64,000 nucleotides of DNA from Collinsella sp. Lineage in GTDB: Bacteria; Actinomycetota; Coriobacteriia; Coriobacteriales; Coriobacteriaceae. The notes under the pieces are model-generated. The model did not search any database, was not told the DNA's origin, and was given only the letters and a program-made list of their open reading frames with translations. The position numbers and the translations under genes were made by a program. Shown in pieces: positions 23,266-32,610 of this stretch (position 1 is the first letter of the stretch; each line of letters opens with the position of its first letter). The stretch covers positions 233,383 to 297,382 of the forward strand of contig DXMK01000015.1 in the NCBI GenBank assembly GCA_019414245.1. The letters are read 5' to 3'.

Positions 23266-25029
23266 CTAGTGCTTGCCGCCGTGGCTGTTGAGCCAGATAT
23301 TGCGACCCAGCATAAGCGCCAGCACCAGCGCGCTCACGTAGCCCATAAAGCCAATGACCGGGATACCAAACACAACCGGCTCGATGCGTGCGTAGTACAC
23401 CACCGACGAACCGATAAACAGGCCGGCGATCACAATTGCCATCGACATGCGGTCGATAATTCCGCCCAGCTGTCGCAGCGCCTTATCGCTGCTCATAATC
23501 TGCGTGTTCACCTTAAGCTGGCCGCGCGTGAGCATACGCGAAGCCAAGCCCAGATACTCGGCCGCCTCGAGCGAACCCTTGGCCGCGCGATAGCTGCTCG
23601 CGGCAAGATCGCGTCCCATATCACGCACGCGCGCATAGGTGCTTTTTTCGTTTTTGATATGCGTCTGGATAATCTGGATCATGTTGACGTTGGGCATGTA
23701 CTCGGTCAACAGGCCCTCGAGCGTCACCATGCCGCGGGCGAACATCGTCACCACACTCGGCAGCTCAACGTCGTTTTTGCGCGCCAGGTTTAACAGCGAG
23801 GTCAAAAACTCGCCGATGTCCAAATCCTTCAGGTCAAGGCCCGCAAAGTCAGCCACGATAAAGTCAAGATCGGACAAAAAGGCCGAATGATCGAGCTCAG
23901 CCGAGTCGCCACGCGTCACGGCGAAGCGCATGAGCGAATCCTTGAGCTTGGGCACGTCACCCTCGGCCACGGCGAAAATCATGTCCTTGACGATACCGCG
24001 ATCGTGACTCGACATGCGTCCGACCATGCCCAAGTCGATAAAGTAAACGATGCCGTCCTTGAGAATAATGTTTCCCGCATGCGGGTCGGCATGGAAAAAG
24101 CCGTCGTCGAGCACCTGCGTCGAGTAGTCCTCGACAATCGCGGCACCGATCTTTTCCAAGTCATAGCCCTCGGCCACCAAGCGTTCAGGATCGGCGATCG
24201 AAATGCCGTCGACGTAGTCCATAACCACCACGTGCTCGGTGCACAGGTCCAGATAGGATTTAGGGCACGTCACGCCATGAACGCTCTTATGGAACTCGTA
24301 GAAGTCGTTGAGGTTTTTGGCCTCGGCCAAAAAGTTGGTCTCCTCGCGAAACGAAGTCCACAACTCCTCGACTACGCCGTGCAGATCAACGAATTGATCG
24401 GTGTTGACGAACTTGGAAACGATACGCACCACCGAGCGGATGATATCGATGTCCTGTGCCATAACCTGCTGCGCACCGGGGCGCTGCACCTTGACGGCCA
24501 CGTCCTCGCCCGTCACCAGACGAGCGCGGTGCACCTGCGCGAGTGATGCGCTACCAAGCGGATTGGGGTCGATCGCATCGAACATCTCCCCCAGGCGCAG
24601 GCCGTATTCTTCTTCCAGACAACTGAGTACGACCTCGTACGGCACCGGCTCCACGTCGGACCGCAGACGACGCAGCTCGTCGCAAAAGCGTTGCGGCAGA
24701 ATCTCGGACCGGTTAGCCAGAATCTGCCCCATCTTAACGAACATGGGGCCGAGTTCCTCGAGCAGGCGGCGCAAACGAACCGGCGTGAGGTTATCCCACA
24801 CGCGGTACTTTTTGACCAGGCGAACAATCTGCCCGATGCGCTCGCGGCGACCCGCCGGCGTGAGCTGGTATTCCTCATCCGGCGCCATCGCCTCGGGCTC
24901 CTCGGGGACCATATCGACAGCGCGCGGCTTCTTGCGAGCGCCCGAGACGGCGGCGTCGACCTCATCGACAACCGCCGCCTCGTCACCCAAGGGATCTAGA
25001 TTGTTGTAATCGGTGGTGGAATCTGCCAT
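23266..25029 (-). CDS. ABC1/UbiB/AarF-family atypical kinase
   Basis: 587 residues. The kinase-like core (about 85-430) shows KMGQILANR, the Ala-rich loop LGSASLAQVHRA, VAVKVQRPG with the ATP-site Lys, DGFFHADPHAGN and YFIDLG with the metal-binding Asp. Two hydrophobic helices end the protein (about 535-555 and 558-578). UbiB-type proteins are ATPases tied to isoprenoid quinone/lipid metabolism. It is preceded by a phasin-like gene eight bases away, so the two form an operon. Confidence 0.9.
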   Translation of the reverse strand: MADSTTDYNNLDPLGDEAAVVDEVDAAVSGARKKPRAVDMVPEEPEAMAPDEEYQLTPAGRRERIGQIVRLVKKYRVWDNLTPVRLRRLLEELGPMFVKMGQILANRSEILPQRFCDELRRLRSDVEPVPYEVVLSCLEEEYGLRLGEMFDAIDPNPLGSASLAQVHRARLVTGEDVAVKVQRPGAQQVMAQDIDIIRSVVRIVSKFVNTDQFVDLHGVVEELWTSFREETNFLAEAKNLNDFYEFHKSVHGVTCPKSYLDLCTEHVVVMDYVDGISIADPERLVAEGYDLEKIGAAIVEDYSTQVLDDGFFHADPHAGNIILKDGIVYFIDLGMVGRMSSHDRGIVKDMIFAVAEGDVPKLKDSLMRFAVTRGDSAELDHSAFLSDLDFIVADFAGLDLKDLDIGEFLTSLLNLARKNDVELPSVVTMFARGMVTLEGLLTEYMPNVNMIQIIQTHIKNEKSTYARVRDMGRDLAASSYRAAKGSLEAAEYLGLASRMLTRGQLKVNTQIMSSDKALRQLGGIIDRMSMAIVIAGLFIGSSVVYYARIEPVVFGIPVIGFMGYVSALVLALMLGRNIWLNSHGGKH

Positions 25030-25037
25030 CTGCGCTG

Positions 25038-25454
25038 CTACTCGACCTCTTCGGTATCCTTCGCATCGTCGGGCTCAACGGACTCGACGGGCACCGAGGT
25101 CACGTTGTCCTCGACCGAATCGACGATGTCGCGCACATGGGCCAGGAAGGCCGTGCGCTCGGGAGCGGTCATAACGCGGACGCGGGCAAGGATGAGCTCG
25201 TCGAGCACGCGCTGGGCCGCGGTCTCGCCCTGCATGCCCAAGCGCTCGGTCAGATCGGAGATGGTGCCACCGGCCTGCTCGAACATGTCGGACACACTGC
25301 GGGCGATATCGGGGGTGGCGGTGTCCTTGCGGACCTGCTCGCCCTTGGTGTTAAGGTCGTCGAGGACCTTCTTGCCGCCTTCGACAGCAACGGCGGCAGC
25401 GCCAAAGCCCACGTTAATGGCGCCGTTAACAAGCTGATCGAGTTTCATAACCAT
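25038..25454 (-). CDS. Phasin-like helical protein
   Basis: 138 residues, almost wholly helical, with a hydrophobic N-terminal patch (LVNGAINVGFGAAAVAVEGG) followed by charged amphipathic helices and an acidic tail. This resembles small phasin/PhaF-like proteins annotated as polyhydroxyalkanoate regulators, which are often found next to UbiB-family kinases; there is no evidence here for polyester granules. The ATG at 25454 has GGAG six bases upstream. The stop is eight bases from the UbiB start. Confidence 0.65.
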   Translation of the reverse strand: MVMKLDQLVNGAINVGFGAAAVAVEGGKKVLDDLNTKGEQVRKDTATPDIARSVSDMFEQAGGTISDLTERLGMQGETAAQRVLDELILARVRVMTAPERTAFLAHVRDIVDSVEDNVTSVPVESVEPDDAKDTEEVE

Positions 25455-25553
25455 GGTTATCTCCAATCACAAACAACTGCATTGGCGTTCTTGTACCCAA
25501 GATTGAGCGAAAGCGACAAAGCGTTTTAGCGCTATTCGATCGACGGGAAATCC

Positions 25554-27077
25554 CTACCTCACGTTGTCATTCATCGCGAAAGAGTTCTTCATGGCGCAGC
25601 TCGTGGTGTAAAGCACCTTGCCCAGCAGGGCATCGGTCTCCACGCGAACACGCTCGGCAAAGGCCTCGTTGGCGCGTGCAAGCTCGGCAGGCACCTCGAC
25701 CTCGGGCAGAGCGGCTACGGCAGCGTCGACGTCATGGATCTGCTTGTGGCCCATGCCACCGATCTTCTCCTGATAATCCTCGACCGCGCGGCCGCACTCA
25801 TGGAAGCGGACGTCAGCCAGCGCGCCGATCAGGCGGTTGGCCCAGTAGAAGTTTTCGGACGTCACGCGAGCCTGCGTGTCGGCATAGTACTCGGGCATAG
25901 TCTCGACGTTGGCGTACAGCGGAACCAGCGCGTTAAACGAGTTGGAACCAAAGGCCATCCACTGCACGGCGCGGTAGGCCGGCTGCGCATAGGGGCGCAG
26001 CTGCAACACGGCAAGCTGGCTGTTGCGGTTGATGCCGATGGGGCGATAGGCACCACGCGTAGCGGGCGTGCCCTTGCTGCCGTAGCAGTCGTACTCCGTG
26101 CCCTGGTAGTGGCTCGAGAGCACGTACTTGATGTCCTCGATGGTCACCTTGCGCTCGGGCACGCGGCTCCAGGGGATATCGTCGCTCTCGGGCGTGTAGT
26201 CGGCGTCGGGGCCATCCCACACGTCGCTGGGGTTGAGGCAGCGCTGCATGTACCAGGCGCGCGGCGTGTTGTAGACATGGTCGCTGTCGCTGTGCGAGCC
26301 AAAGGCCTCGCGCGGGTTAAAGACGGCAGCCGGGCCGTCGCTCTCGACGCCCAGCGTCAGGTCCAGATGCCACTCGGCCATCCAGGCGCGCAGGTCGGCG
26401 GAGCACATATGGTCGGCCTGGGCGCCCTCGGCGTCATCCAGGTCAAAGCTGTCGATGCCCAGCTGGTTGGGCATGGTCACATAGGCGTCGTCAGGCACGC
26501 GCTTGGCGATCCAGTGGTGACCGCCGATGGTCTCGAGCCACCAGATCTCGTCCACGTCGCTAAAGGCGATGCCGTTGTTCTCGTAGGTGCCGTAGCGCTC
26601 GAGCAGCTCGCCCAGAATACGCACGCCGTCGCGGGCGGACTTGGCATACGGCAGCACCAGGGTCACCATGTCCTCCTCGCCCAAGCCACCGGGCTGCGCC
26701 GGCACATAGCCGTCCTCACCCTCGTTGCCCTTGGCGGGCACGTAGTCCACAAGCGGATCGGCGCTGCGAACGCGCTCGTTGGTGGTGAGCGTCTCGGTTG
26801 CGGACATGCCAACGTTGAGCTCGTTGAAACCGGCCTCGGCCCAGATGCCGTGGCCGGGAATGACGTCGGGAACGCTCGTGTAGCGCATGGGGTTGTCGGG
26901 CAGCTCAATGGTCAGGTGGCTCAGGACGCTCGTGTAGACGCGCGGCTGATCGTCGGGATGCACAACGCGCATACGTTTGGGCTCAAATACCCCGTTGGAC
27001 GAGTCCTCGTTGCGGGCGACCAGGGTCGACCCGTCGTAGCTTGCGTTCTTACCGACCAGAATCGTTGTGCACGGCAT
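25554..27077 (-). CDS. C69-family dipeptidase (PepD-type)
   Basis: 507 residues of the Ntn-hydrolase family C69. The N-terminus MPCTTILVGKNASYDGSTLVARNEDSS carries the nucleophilic Cys at position 3, exposed after autocleavage, with no signal peptide, so it is cytoplasmic. WWLETIGGHHWIAKRVPDD is a typical internal motif. These enzymes hydrolyse a broad range of dipeptides. AAGGAGG six bases before the second ATG (27077) selects that start, placing Cys right behind Met-Pro. It stands alone between the phasin-like and folD genes. Confidence 0.92.
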   Translation of the reverse strand: MPCTTILVGKNASYDGSTLVARNEDSSNGVFEPKRMRVVHPDDQPRVYTSVLSHLTIELPDNPMRYTSVPDVIPGHGIWAEAGFNELNVGMSATETLTTNERVRSADPLVDYVPAKGNEGEDGYVPAQPGGLGEEDMVTLVLPYAKSARDGVRILGELLERYGTYENNGIAFSDVDEIWWLETIGGHHWIAKRVPDDAYVTMPNQLGIDSFDLDDAEGAQADHMCSADLRAWMAEWHLDLTLGVESDGPAAVFNPREAFGSHSDSDHVYNTPRAWYMQRCLNPSDVWDGPDADYTPESDDIPWSRVPERKVTIEDIKYVLSSHYQGTEYDCYGSKGTPATRGAYRPIGINRNSQLAVLQLRPYAQPAYRAVQWMAFGSNSFNALVPLYANVETMPEYYADTQARVTSENFYWANRLIGALADVRFHECGRAVEDYQEKIGGMGHKQIHDVDAAVAALPEVEVPAELARANEAFAERVRVETDALLGKVLYTTSCAMKNSFAMNDNVR

Positions 27078-27101
27078 GCGCATCCTCCTTGAGCGAAGAA
27101 A

Positions 27102-28031
27102 TCAAACGGCAACAGTGTATCGCTTCGGCGCAGAAAGGGCGAAACCACGGCCTCGGCAGCCCTTGTGGTCAAAAGCCCATTTCGATGCGCGCTCGGCCGC
27201 CTCGATCACGTGTTTGGCGAGGATCGCCGTCGTCACAGCGCCCACGCCGCCCGGCACGGGCGTGATGGCGTTAACGACCGGCTCCGCAGCATCAGAATCG
27301 ACGTCACCCACCAGCTTGCCAGCGGCCTCGTCCCAATTAATGCCAACATCAATGATCGTCTGGCCCTCTCGAACCGCATCCACGCCAATCGTACGCGCGC
27401 GTCCAACGGCGGCAACCACAATGTCGGCAGCACGGCACTCGGCAGCAAGGTCGTGCGTATGCGTATGGCACGTCGTCACTGTGGCATTGCGAGCCGTAAG
27501 CATGGCGGCAACGGGACGGCCAATCACCAGCGACCGACCAACGACCGCGACCTTGGCCCCATCCAGCTCAACGCCGTAATGATCCAGCAAAGCAAGCACG
27601 GCTTCGGCTGTGCAGGGGGCAAAACCCTCGCCGCGCCCCGAAAGCGTGGTGAGCAGCGAAGCCGGCGTCATGGAGTCAACGTCCTTGGCAGGATCGAGTG
27701 CCGCGGCAACCGCGTCCTCGTCAAGGCCGGCGGGCAGCGGGCGGAACATCAGACAGCCATGAACAGCCGAATCGGCATTGATGTCCTCGATAGCCGTCAA
27801 CAGCTCGTCCTGCGAAACATCGGCAGAAAGCAAAACGCGACGAGCCTCAATCCCCACTTTTTCACAGCGCTTGAGCGCACCGCGCTCGTAGGATAGGTCG
27901 TCCTCGCGTTCACCTACACGCACGATAGCCAACGTCGGAACAACGCCCCGCTCGCGCAGGGCTGCGCAGCGAGCAGCAAGTTCCACGGTCAAAGCGCGAG
28001 CAACGGGAGCACCCTTCAGCAGTTCAGCCAT
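27102..28031 (-). CDS. folD: Methylene-THF dehydrogenase/methenyl-THF cyclohydrolase FolD
   Basis: 309 residues. N-terminal cyclohydrolase/dehydrogenase motifs are present (SYERGALKRCEKVGI with the Tyr/Lys pair), followed by DVDSMTP, the Rossmann segment VVGRSLVIGRPVAAML and TPVPGGVGAVTTAIL. It interconverts 5,10-methylene-, methenyl- and 10-formyl-THF. The ATG of MAELLKG is selected because GAGAGGA precedes it. The fchA stop is only two bases upstream, so the two are translationally coupled; the pair works with fhs at 40.5 kb. LVIGR replaces the more usual RSxIVGxP spelling. Confidence 0.93.
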   Translation of the reverse strand: MAELLKGAPVARALTVELAARCAALRERGVVPTLAIVRVGEREDDLSYERGALKRCEKVGIEARRVLLSADVSQDELLTAIEDINADSAVHGCLMFRPLPAGLDEDAVAAALDPAKDVDSMTPASLLTTLSGRGEGFAPCTAEAVLALLDHYGVELDGAKVAVVGRSLVIGRPVAAMLTARNATVTTCHTHTHDLAAECRAADIVVAAVGRARTIGVDAVREGQTIIDVGINWDEAAGKLVGDVDSDAAEPVVNAITPVPGGVGAVTTAILAKHVIEAAERASKWAFDHKGCRGRGFALSAPKRYTVAV

Positions 28032-28033
28032 GA

Positions 28034-28666
28034 CTATCCTCTCTTCCTTGCAGCGTCGGAGGCGCGGCGCGCCAGCGCATCGGCGCGCGGCAACCATGTG
28101 TCGAGCAACTCATCACACGCCGTCTCGAGCTCCTCAGCACGAGCGCAATCCTTCATAGACGTGGTGTTCGCAAAGAGCGTCAAACTCGCGCCCTGCATAG
28201 CGGCACGGCAGAACACGGCGCCGCACGCCACATCGGACAGCAGTTGACGCGAACCCTTGTCGGCCATGTCCTCGAGCAGCGCCAGCGCACGCCCGCAGGC
28301 ATCCATAATGCGATACGGCGGCATAGCGGCCACATGCAGCGCATCCTGAATCGCGGTCGCTCGAGCCGGATCGTCACGCGGAATACCGTACGCCGCGGAC
28401 ACCTGCCCGTAGGCACGAACGTCCTCGGCAACCAACTCGACAAGCTCCTGGGACAGCTCATCAGCCTGAGCAAACGCGCGCGCCAGGTCATCCGCACGAT
28501 CAGCAAGCGCGGGATTGGTCGCACCGTAGCGGGCAACCATTCCGCACAGCGAGGCGCCCAGCGCGCCCACAAAGGCGCTCGCGCTACCGCCGCCGGGAAC
28601 CGGCTCGCGTGCGGCAAGCGCCTCGGCAAACTCTCGACATGTTTTATCCATCATCTCTTGGCTCAT
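28034..28666 (-). CDS. fchA: Formiminotransferase-cyclodeaminase-like protein (FchA type)
   Basis: 210 residues matching the cyclodeaminase (FTCD_C) fold: AAREPVPGGGSASAFVGALGASL is the glycine-rich family signature. Stand-alone members serve as methenyl-THF cyclohydrolase (FchA) or formimino-THF cyclodeaminase. Position directly before folD supports a one-carbon role; the two overlap functionally as FolD is also a cyclohydrolase. No histidine-degradation genes are nearby to favour the cyclodeaminase role. ATG at 28666 follows AAGGTG. A hairpin TCGGTCGG/CCGACCGA (28693-28718) lies in its leader. Confidence 0.87.
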   Translation of the reverse strand: MSQEMMDKTCREFAEALAAREPVPGGGSASAFVGALGASLCGMVARYGATNPALADRADDLARAFAQADELSQELVELVAEDVRAYGQVSAAYGIPRDDPARATAIQDALHVAAMPPYRIMDACGRALALLEDMADKGSRQLLSDVACGAVFCRAAMQGASLTLFANTTSMKDCARAEELETACDELLDTWLPRADALARRASDAARKRG

Positions 28667-29126
28667 ACGCACGCACCTTCAAGTCATATACATCGGTCGG
28701 GTGGCAACCGCCGACCGACCGCATCAATCACATAATGGTGCTAAGTCTAGCCCATAAGTACATGAGCGTCAGCGCACCTGGCCATCGCGGATTTCTATGA
28801 CGAACGATAGGCGTCGGCACCGCAAACATAGGACACATGGCCCACCTTTCGAGACTTCCGGACGTCAAAAACTGAGGCATATCTATAAACAAGGAACCTG
28901 TTGGGGCAACGCCCACGCACGCGCGCCCCATTAAATCAACGGGCACCTCACCCCGGGGAGGGCCGACAGCATCGGCCCTCCCCTCTTTTGCGACCGCACA
29001 TATTGCCACTTAACGGCGCAAATCCGGCCCTCAGAATGGGACACATGGCCCACCCTAGCGAGCCGTCCACGCGTACAGTAAAGGCAGGTAATCCATGGGC
29101 GGTTACAGATCGAGGAGGACACGACC
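28667..29126. promoter_or_regulatory. Intergenic region with 16-bp direct repeats and an orphan transcript signal
   Basis: No convincing protein gene is present. GGACACATGGCCCACC occurs twice (28831-28846 and 29039-29054). Between the copies are TATAAA (28884-28889) and a strong plus-strand terminator (28955-28989), so a short RNA of roughly 100 bases could be made from about 28895. A 45-codon frame from 28797 lacks a ribosome binding site. Confidence 0.45.
28955..28989 (+). terminator. Strong intrinsic terminator without an assigned gene
   Basis: GGGGAGGGCCGA (28955-28966) and TCGGCCCTCCCC (28972-28983) form a perfect 12-bp stem followed by TCTTTT. No plus-strand gene ends before it. Confidence 0.85.
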
Positions 29127-29720
29127 ATGAAAAAGAAGGCCTTTGCGATTCTCACCCTCTGCATCAGTCTCTTTGCCGCGGTTGCCCTGGTGGGCTGCGG
29201 TGGCAGCGGCGGCGCTACCGGCAGTGGAGGTGGCGGCGGAGCAGAAAAGCCAGCCGTGGATATGAGGACCGACTTCATTTGGTTTAAGGTCGAGGTCCCC
29301 GAGGGCGTCGAGATCACCGACGTCGCAGGCGACACCGCCGACAGGGCCCAGTTTAAGTTCACCGAGAGCGAGCACGCCAGCGATTGCTTCATCCCCGTCT
29401 TCGACTCTGACAAGAACGCCGATGAACTGTTCGACTACGAGGCAAAGTGGAATGCCAGCTTTGAGTGGACCGAGAATGACCCCGTCAAGTACAACGGCAA
29501 GACTTGGCGCAACGCTTCCTATACACACTCGGGCGGCGTAACGACCGAATACTTCACCGACGTTGACGGCGGCAGTGTGTATGTGCGTATCGACAACGTC
29601 GAGGAGCACAAGGACGCCGTCGAGACCATGATGAAGTCTCTGGAATTTGCCGACGACATCGCCGAGGCCAAGACCGAGGCCATGGACGTCAAGCTCGACG
29701 ATATCGAGATCAAGCGCTAA
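29127..29720 (+). CDS. Predicted secreted lipoprotein
   Basis: 197 residues. The first 23 form a lipoprotein signal peptide (MKKKAFAILTLCISLFAAVA) with lipobox LVGC, so Cys-24 should be lipidated and the protein held at the outer face of the membrane. A Gly/Ser linker (about 25-39) precedes a small beta-rich domain (about 45-180) with FKVEVPEGVEI and YFTDVDGGSVYVRIDN. No family recognised. GAGGAGG lies upstream of ATG. Its own terminator follows, so it is monocistronic. Confidence 0.85.
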   Translation: MKKKAFAILTLCISLFAAVALVGCGGSGGATGSGGGGGAEKPAVDMRTDFIWFKVEVPEGVEITDVAGDTADRAQFKFTESEHASDCFIPVFDSDKNADELFDYEAKWNASFEWTENDPVKYNGKTWRNASYTHSGGVTTEYFTDVDGGSVYVRIDNVEEHKDAVETMMKSLEFADDIAEAKTEAMDVKLDDIEIKR

Positions 29721-30025
29721 GCGACTGGCGAGCGCAACGGGAAACACGGTCGCAGTGCAAACAAGCGACGGTACCCCAGCGCTTCGTACCCAGGGAGGGC
29801 CGGTAAACCGACCCTCCCTTTCTTATGCCTGTAGCCGACGAACGCGAGGATGCCGGACGCCGGAACCGCCCCAAATGTGGCAACAGTACGAAAACGACAA
29901 ACACCCCAACACGTCCGCCCACCGATTTATTGCGCCGCGCAGACAATTAAACCAGCATCTTTAAACATCTGGGCAGTATAGTGACCAAAACTATCGCATA
30001 ACCGCACTCTGCGAATGGAGAAGTT
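29721..30025 (+). promoter_or_regulatory. Terminator and promoter region between lipoprotein and phospholipase genes
   Basis: AGGGAGGGCCGG (29792-29803) pairs with CCGACCCTCCCT (29808-29819, one G-U), followed by TTTCTT: a terminator for the lipoprotein gene. Further on TATAGT (29977-29982) is a candidate -10 for the phospholipase gene; it forms a small inverted repeat with ACTATC (29990-29995). No gene is visible. Confidence 0.6.
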
Positions 30026-32515
30026 ATGACCGAACACCATGCCATCAGCCGCCGAGCGTTTACGCTGGGCCTAGGGCTTGCGGCGTTGTCACCACTTGCA
30101 AGCCTGCCCGAAACCGCAGCGCCGGGCATTCCCCTGCGAGCGGCATTTGCAGACAACACACCCGCACCGTCGGACAGCCTCCACAATTTCGTCATTCGCC
30201 TTCGCCCCGCGGGCTATTTTCGCACCGCGAGCGTCAACCAAGACGGCAACGTTCGCGGCAACGTCTGTCACCTGTTTAACGACGGCACGTCCAGCAAGCT
30301 CATCCTTGAGAACGTAACGACCAAGAATGACGATACAAACTGGTACGCCATCCGCACCTTGCTCAATTTCGAAGAGCATAAAAAGACGGGCTACAGCATT
30401 TGGTCGGTCGACGACGACTCGGACAAAGATGGAAAGGTCATCCACGTATGGGGCGGCGAGTATGACAACAAGCCCAGCCGCGCTTTTGCGTTCGAGCGTC
30501 AATCAAACGGAACCTACATCATCCGAGACCGCACGGTCGAGAAAGAAACCGAGAAAAAAGACATTAAGTACCTGGCAATAGAATCGAACGGCAAAGACCA
30601 GGACAACAATAAGATCTGCCATAAGAGTAAGAGCATTCCGTGGGAGCTCGAACTTATCGGTTACGACATGAAAAAGAACGATGCCACGGTTAGCAGCCTC
30701 GACTGGATCACGTACAGCAGCTACGTCGACGGACCATGTTGGATGAAATACGTCGACGACAACAAGTTCCTCGACGAGCTGAGCATCCCGGGTACGCACG
30801 ATTCGGGCACCTGCAGCGTGGACAACGACACTGAGCCCCAATCCTCGCAAGTAAAATGCCAGCAGGATTACATTCCCACGCAGTTGCTCGAAGGCATTCG
30901 CTATTTCGATATCCGGCTCGGAAAGGGCGATGACCCCGGCATCGACCACGGGATTTTCTACCTACTCAAAAAAGACGGGAACTATCTGCATCTCTCCGAT
31001 GTCATAGGCTACTTCAAAACGTTTTTGAACGAAAACCCGACAGAAGCGCTCATCATGCTTGTATCACGAGGCAACGACGAGGCTACCGACGAAAGTGTTA
31101 CGACGGCTTTCGCCAAGGTTTTGGACGACAACCCCAAACTGTTCTATACGTCGAGCCGCGTTCCCACACTGGGCGAGGTGCGCGGAAAGATCGTCCTGCT
31201 ACGTCGATTTGGACTCGACGGCGACAGCGTAAGCGGCCACACGTGGGGACTCGACCTCACCGAATGGGATAACAAAATCGCAGTGCACACCGACAGCAGT
31301 TCCATGTGTCTCGTCCAAGACGCGCGGGGCTTTGAAGCCGCGGGGGAAACAGGCGACAAAGAGCCCTATTGCACCAAGGTATACGCCCAGGACAAGTACA
31401 AACTCACGGGAACCGACAAGCTCAGCTGGGTCGATAATGCGCTGAAGGAAACGACCGGGCGCACGCGCAACGAGGTAGATGTCGAGGACGATAACGGGGC
31501 CAAGGAGAAAGTCCTGGAGCGTTGCTGGTCTATCAACTACACCAGCTGCACGGGCTTGTCGCACGGAGGCAATCCTTTTACCTCGGCACGAGTAGTCAAC
31601 GAGCATCTGTATAAGAGCCCGTACATCAATCCCAGCGGCATCGAGGATACAAAGTCAGATTACCTCAAGCACATTGGCATCATCGCATCCGACTTTGTTG
31701 ATGCGGCGCTGGCCCGGAGCATCTACCAGCGCAATTACAATTACGATACGAAGCACACGCAGTCGGCTTCGTGCTGCCTCCCGACCCGCATGCGCATGAC
31801 GTACGGCGACTCGCTGAGCGATGCCTCGCTCCAGGATGGCAAGACCGTTGGCGAGGGCCATTTCCGCCTTGTCGACAGCAGCAACGTACTCAACGTGGCG
31901 GCTTCGGGCCATGCGTTTACCATCGAATACGTGGATGTCGACGCCTTGGGCAACGAGACCGTTACGGGGCTGCAGGGATCCGTGCCCATCGATATCGATC
32001 CGCGCGCACTGACACCCCACTTTGAGGGGCTCGAAGGCCTTAAGGCCGGCGAGGATGTGCGCACAAAGGTCGCGGCGCTGCTCGAGGGCAAACTCGAAAA
32101 CGATGCCTGCACGGCTCAGCTCGAGTTTGTGCACGACGCGGACGGCGCTCCGGGCACGGCAATGGTCGAGGGCGAGGCATTTACCGCGGGAACGTACTGG
32201 GTGCGCGCGAACGGTCTTTTGGGCGACGCGGCGCAAAACTACAAGCTTGCTAATGACGGAGCCGCGAGCTTTACCGTAGCGGCCTCGAGCAGTGCAGGCG
32301 GCACCGACACCGACGGTGGCACGGGTTCCAACGCAGGCAGCGCTGATAAGAACGGTAAGGGCAACAAGGGCAAGAACTCGGGCGGAAAACTCGCCGACAC
32401 GGGCGACGGCTCCGGCATTGCCGCCGGGCTCGCTGCCGCCGCCGTAGCGACAACGGTCGCCGGCGCGGCAATGCTTGCCAACGACCGCGAAAACGCTGGG
32501 GACGGTAGCGAATAG
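30026..32515 (+). CDS. Surface PI-PLC-like phospholipase with LAxTG sorting tail
   Basis: 829 residues. A twin-arginine signal (ISRRAFTLGLGLAALSPL) starts it. About 50-215 looks like a ricin-type beta-trefoil. The PI-PLC X-domain (about 230-570) holds LSIPGTHDSGT with the first catalytic His (about 258), RYFDIRLGK and DHGIFY with the second His (about 307). A beta-rich region (about 610-755) leads to a Gly/Asn/Lys linker, LADTG (about 789-793), a hydrophobic helix and an acidic end. LAxTG is the actinobacterial class E sortase motif. Such enzymes cleave phosphatidylinositol or its glycans. No sortase is in the window. Confidence 0.85.
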   Translation: MTEHHAISRRAFTLGLGLAALSPLASLPETAAPGIPLRAAFADNTPAPSDSLHNFVIRLRPAGYFRTASVNQDGNVRGNVCHLFNDGTSSKLILENVTTKNDDTNWYAIRTLLNFEEHKKTGYSIWSVDDDSDKDGKVIHVWGGEYDNKPSRAFAFERQSNGTYIIRDRTVEKETEKKDIKYLAIESNGKDQDNNKICHKSKSIPWELELIGYDMKKNDATVSSLDWITYSSYVDGPCWMKYVDDNKFLDELSIPGTHDSGTCSVDNDTEPQSSQVKCQQDYIPTQLLEGIRYFDIRLGKGDDPGIDHGIFYLLKKDGNYLHLSDVIGYFKTFLNENPTEALIMLVSRGNDEATDESVTTAFAKVLDDNPKLFYTSSRVPTLGEVRGKIVLLRRFGLDGDSVSGHTWGLDLTEWDNKIAVHTDSSSMCLVQDARGFEAAGETGDKEPYCTKVYAQDKYKLTGTDKLSWVDNALKETTGRTRNEVDVEDDNGAKEKVLERCWSINYTSCTGLSHGGNPFTSARVVNEHLYKSPYINPSGIEDTKSDYLKHIGIIASDFVDAALARSIYQRNYNYDTKHTQSASCCLPTRMRMTYGDSLSDASLQDGKTVGEGHFRLVDSSNVLNVAASGHAFTIEYVDVDALGNETVTGLQGSVPIDIDPRALTPHFEGLEGLKAGEDVRTKVAALLEGKLENDACTAQLEFVHDADGAPGTAMVEGEAFTAGTYWVRANGLLGDAAQNYKLANDGAASFTVAASSSAGGTDTDGGTGSNAGSADKNGKGNKGKNSGGKLADTGDGSGIAAGLAAAAVATTVAGAAMLANDRENAGDGSE

Positions 32516-32549
32516 GCAAGCCGGCCTTTTAGACACATCGACTCAATGG

Positions 32550-32585
32550 GGGGGCGCAGGACACCGTTCTGTGCCCCCGATTTTT
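32550..32585 (+). terminator. Intrinsic terminator behind the phospholipase gene
   Basis: GGGGGCGCAG (32550-32559) pairs with CTGTGCCCCC (32569-32578), one G-U, followed by GATTTTT. Confidence 0.85.
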
Positions 32586-32610
32586 ACCTTGGCCCAAACG
32601 CCGCCATAGG

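Noticed and set aside
25038..25454. Polyhydroxyalkanoate metabolism inferred from the phasin-like gene
   Set aside because: No PHA synthase or depolymerase is in the window; the resemblance is to small amphipathic helical proteins in general.
28797..28934. A 45-codon plus-strand frame before the orphan terminator
   Set aside because: It lacks a ribosome binding site, has His/Arg-rich composition, and overlaps the repeat and promoter signals, so an RNA is likelier.
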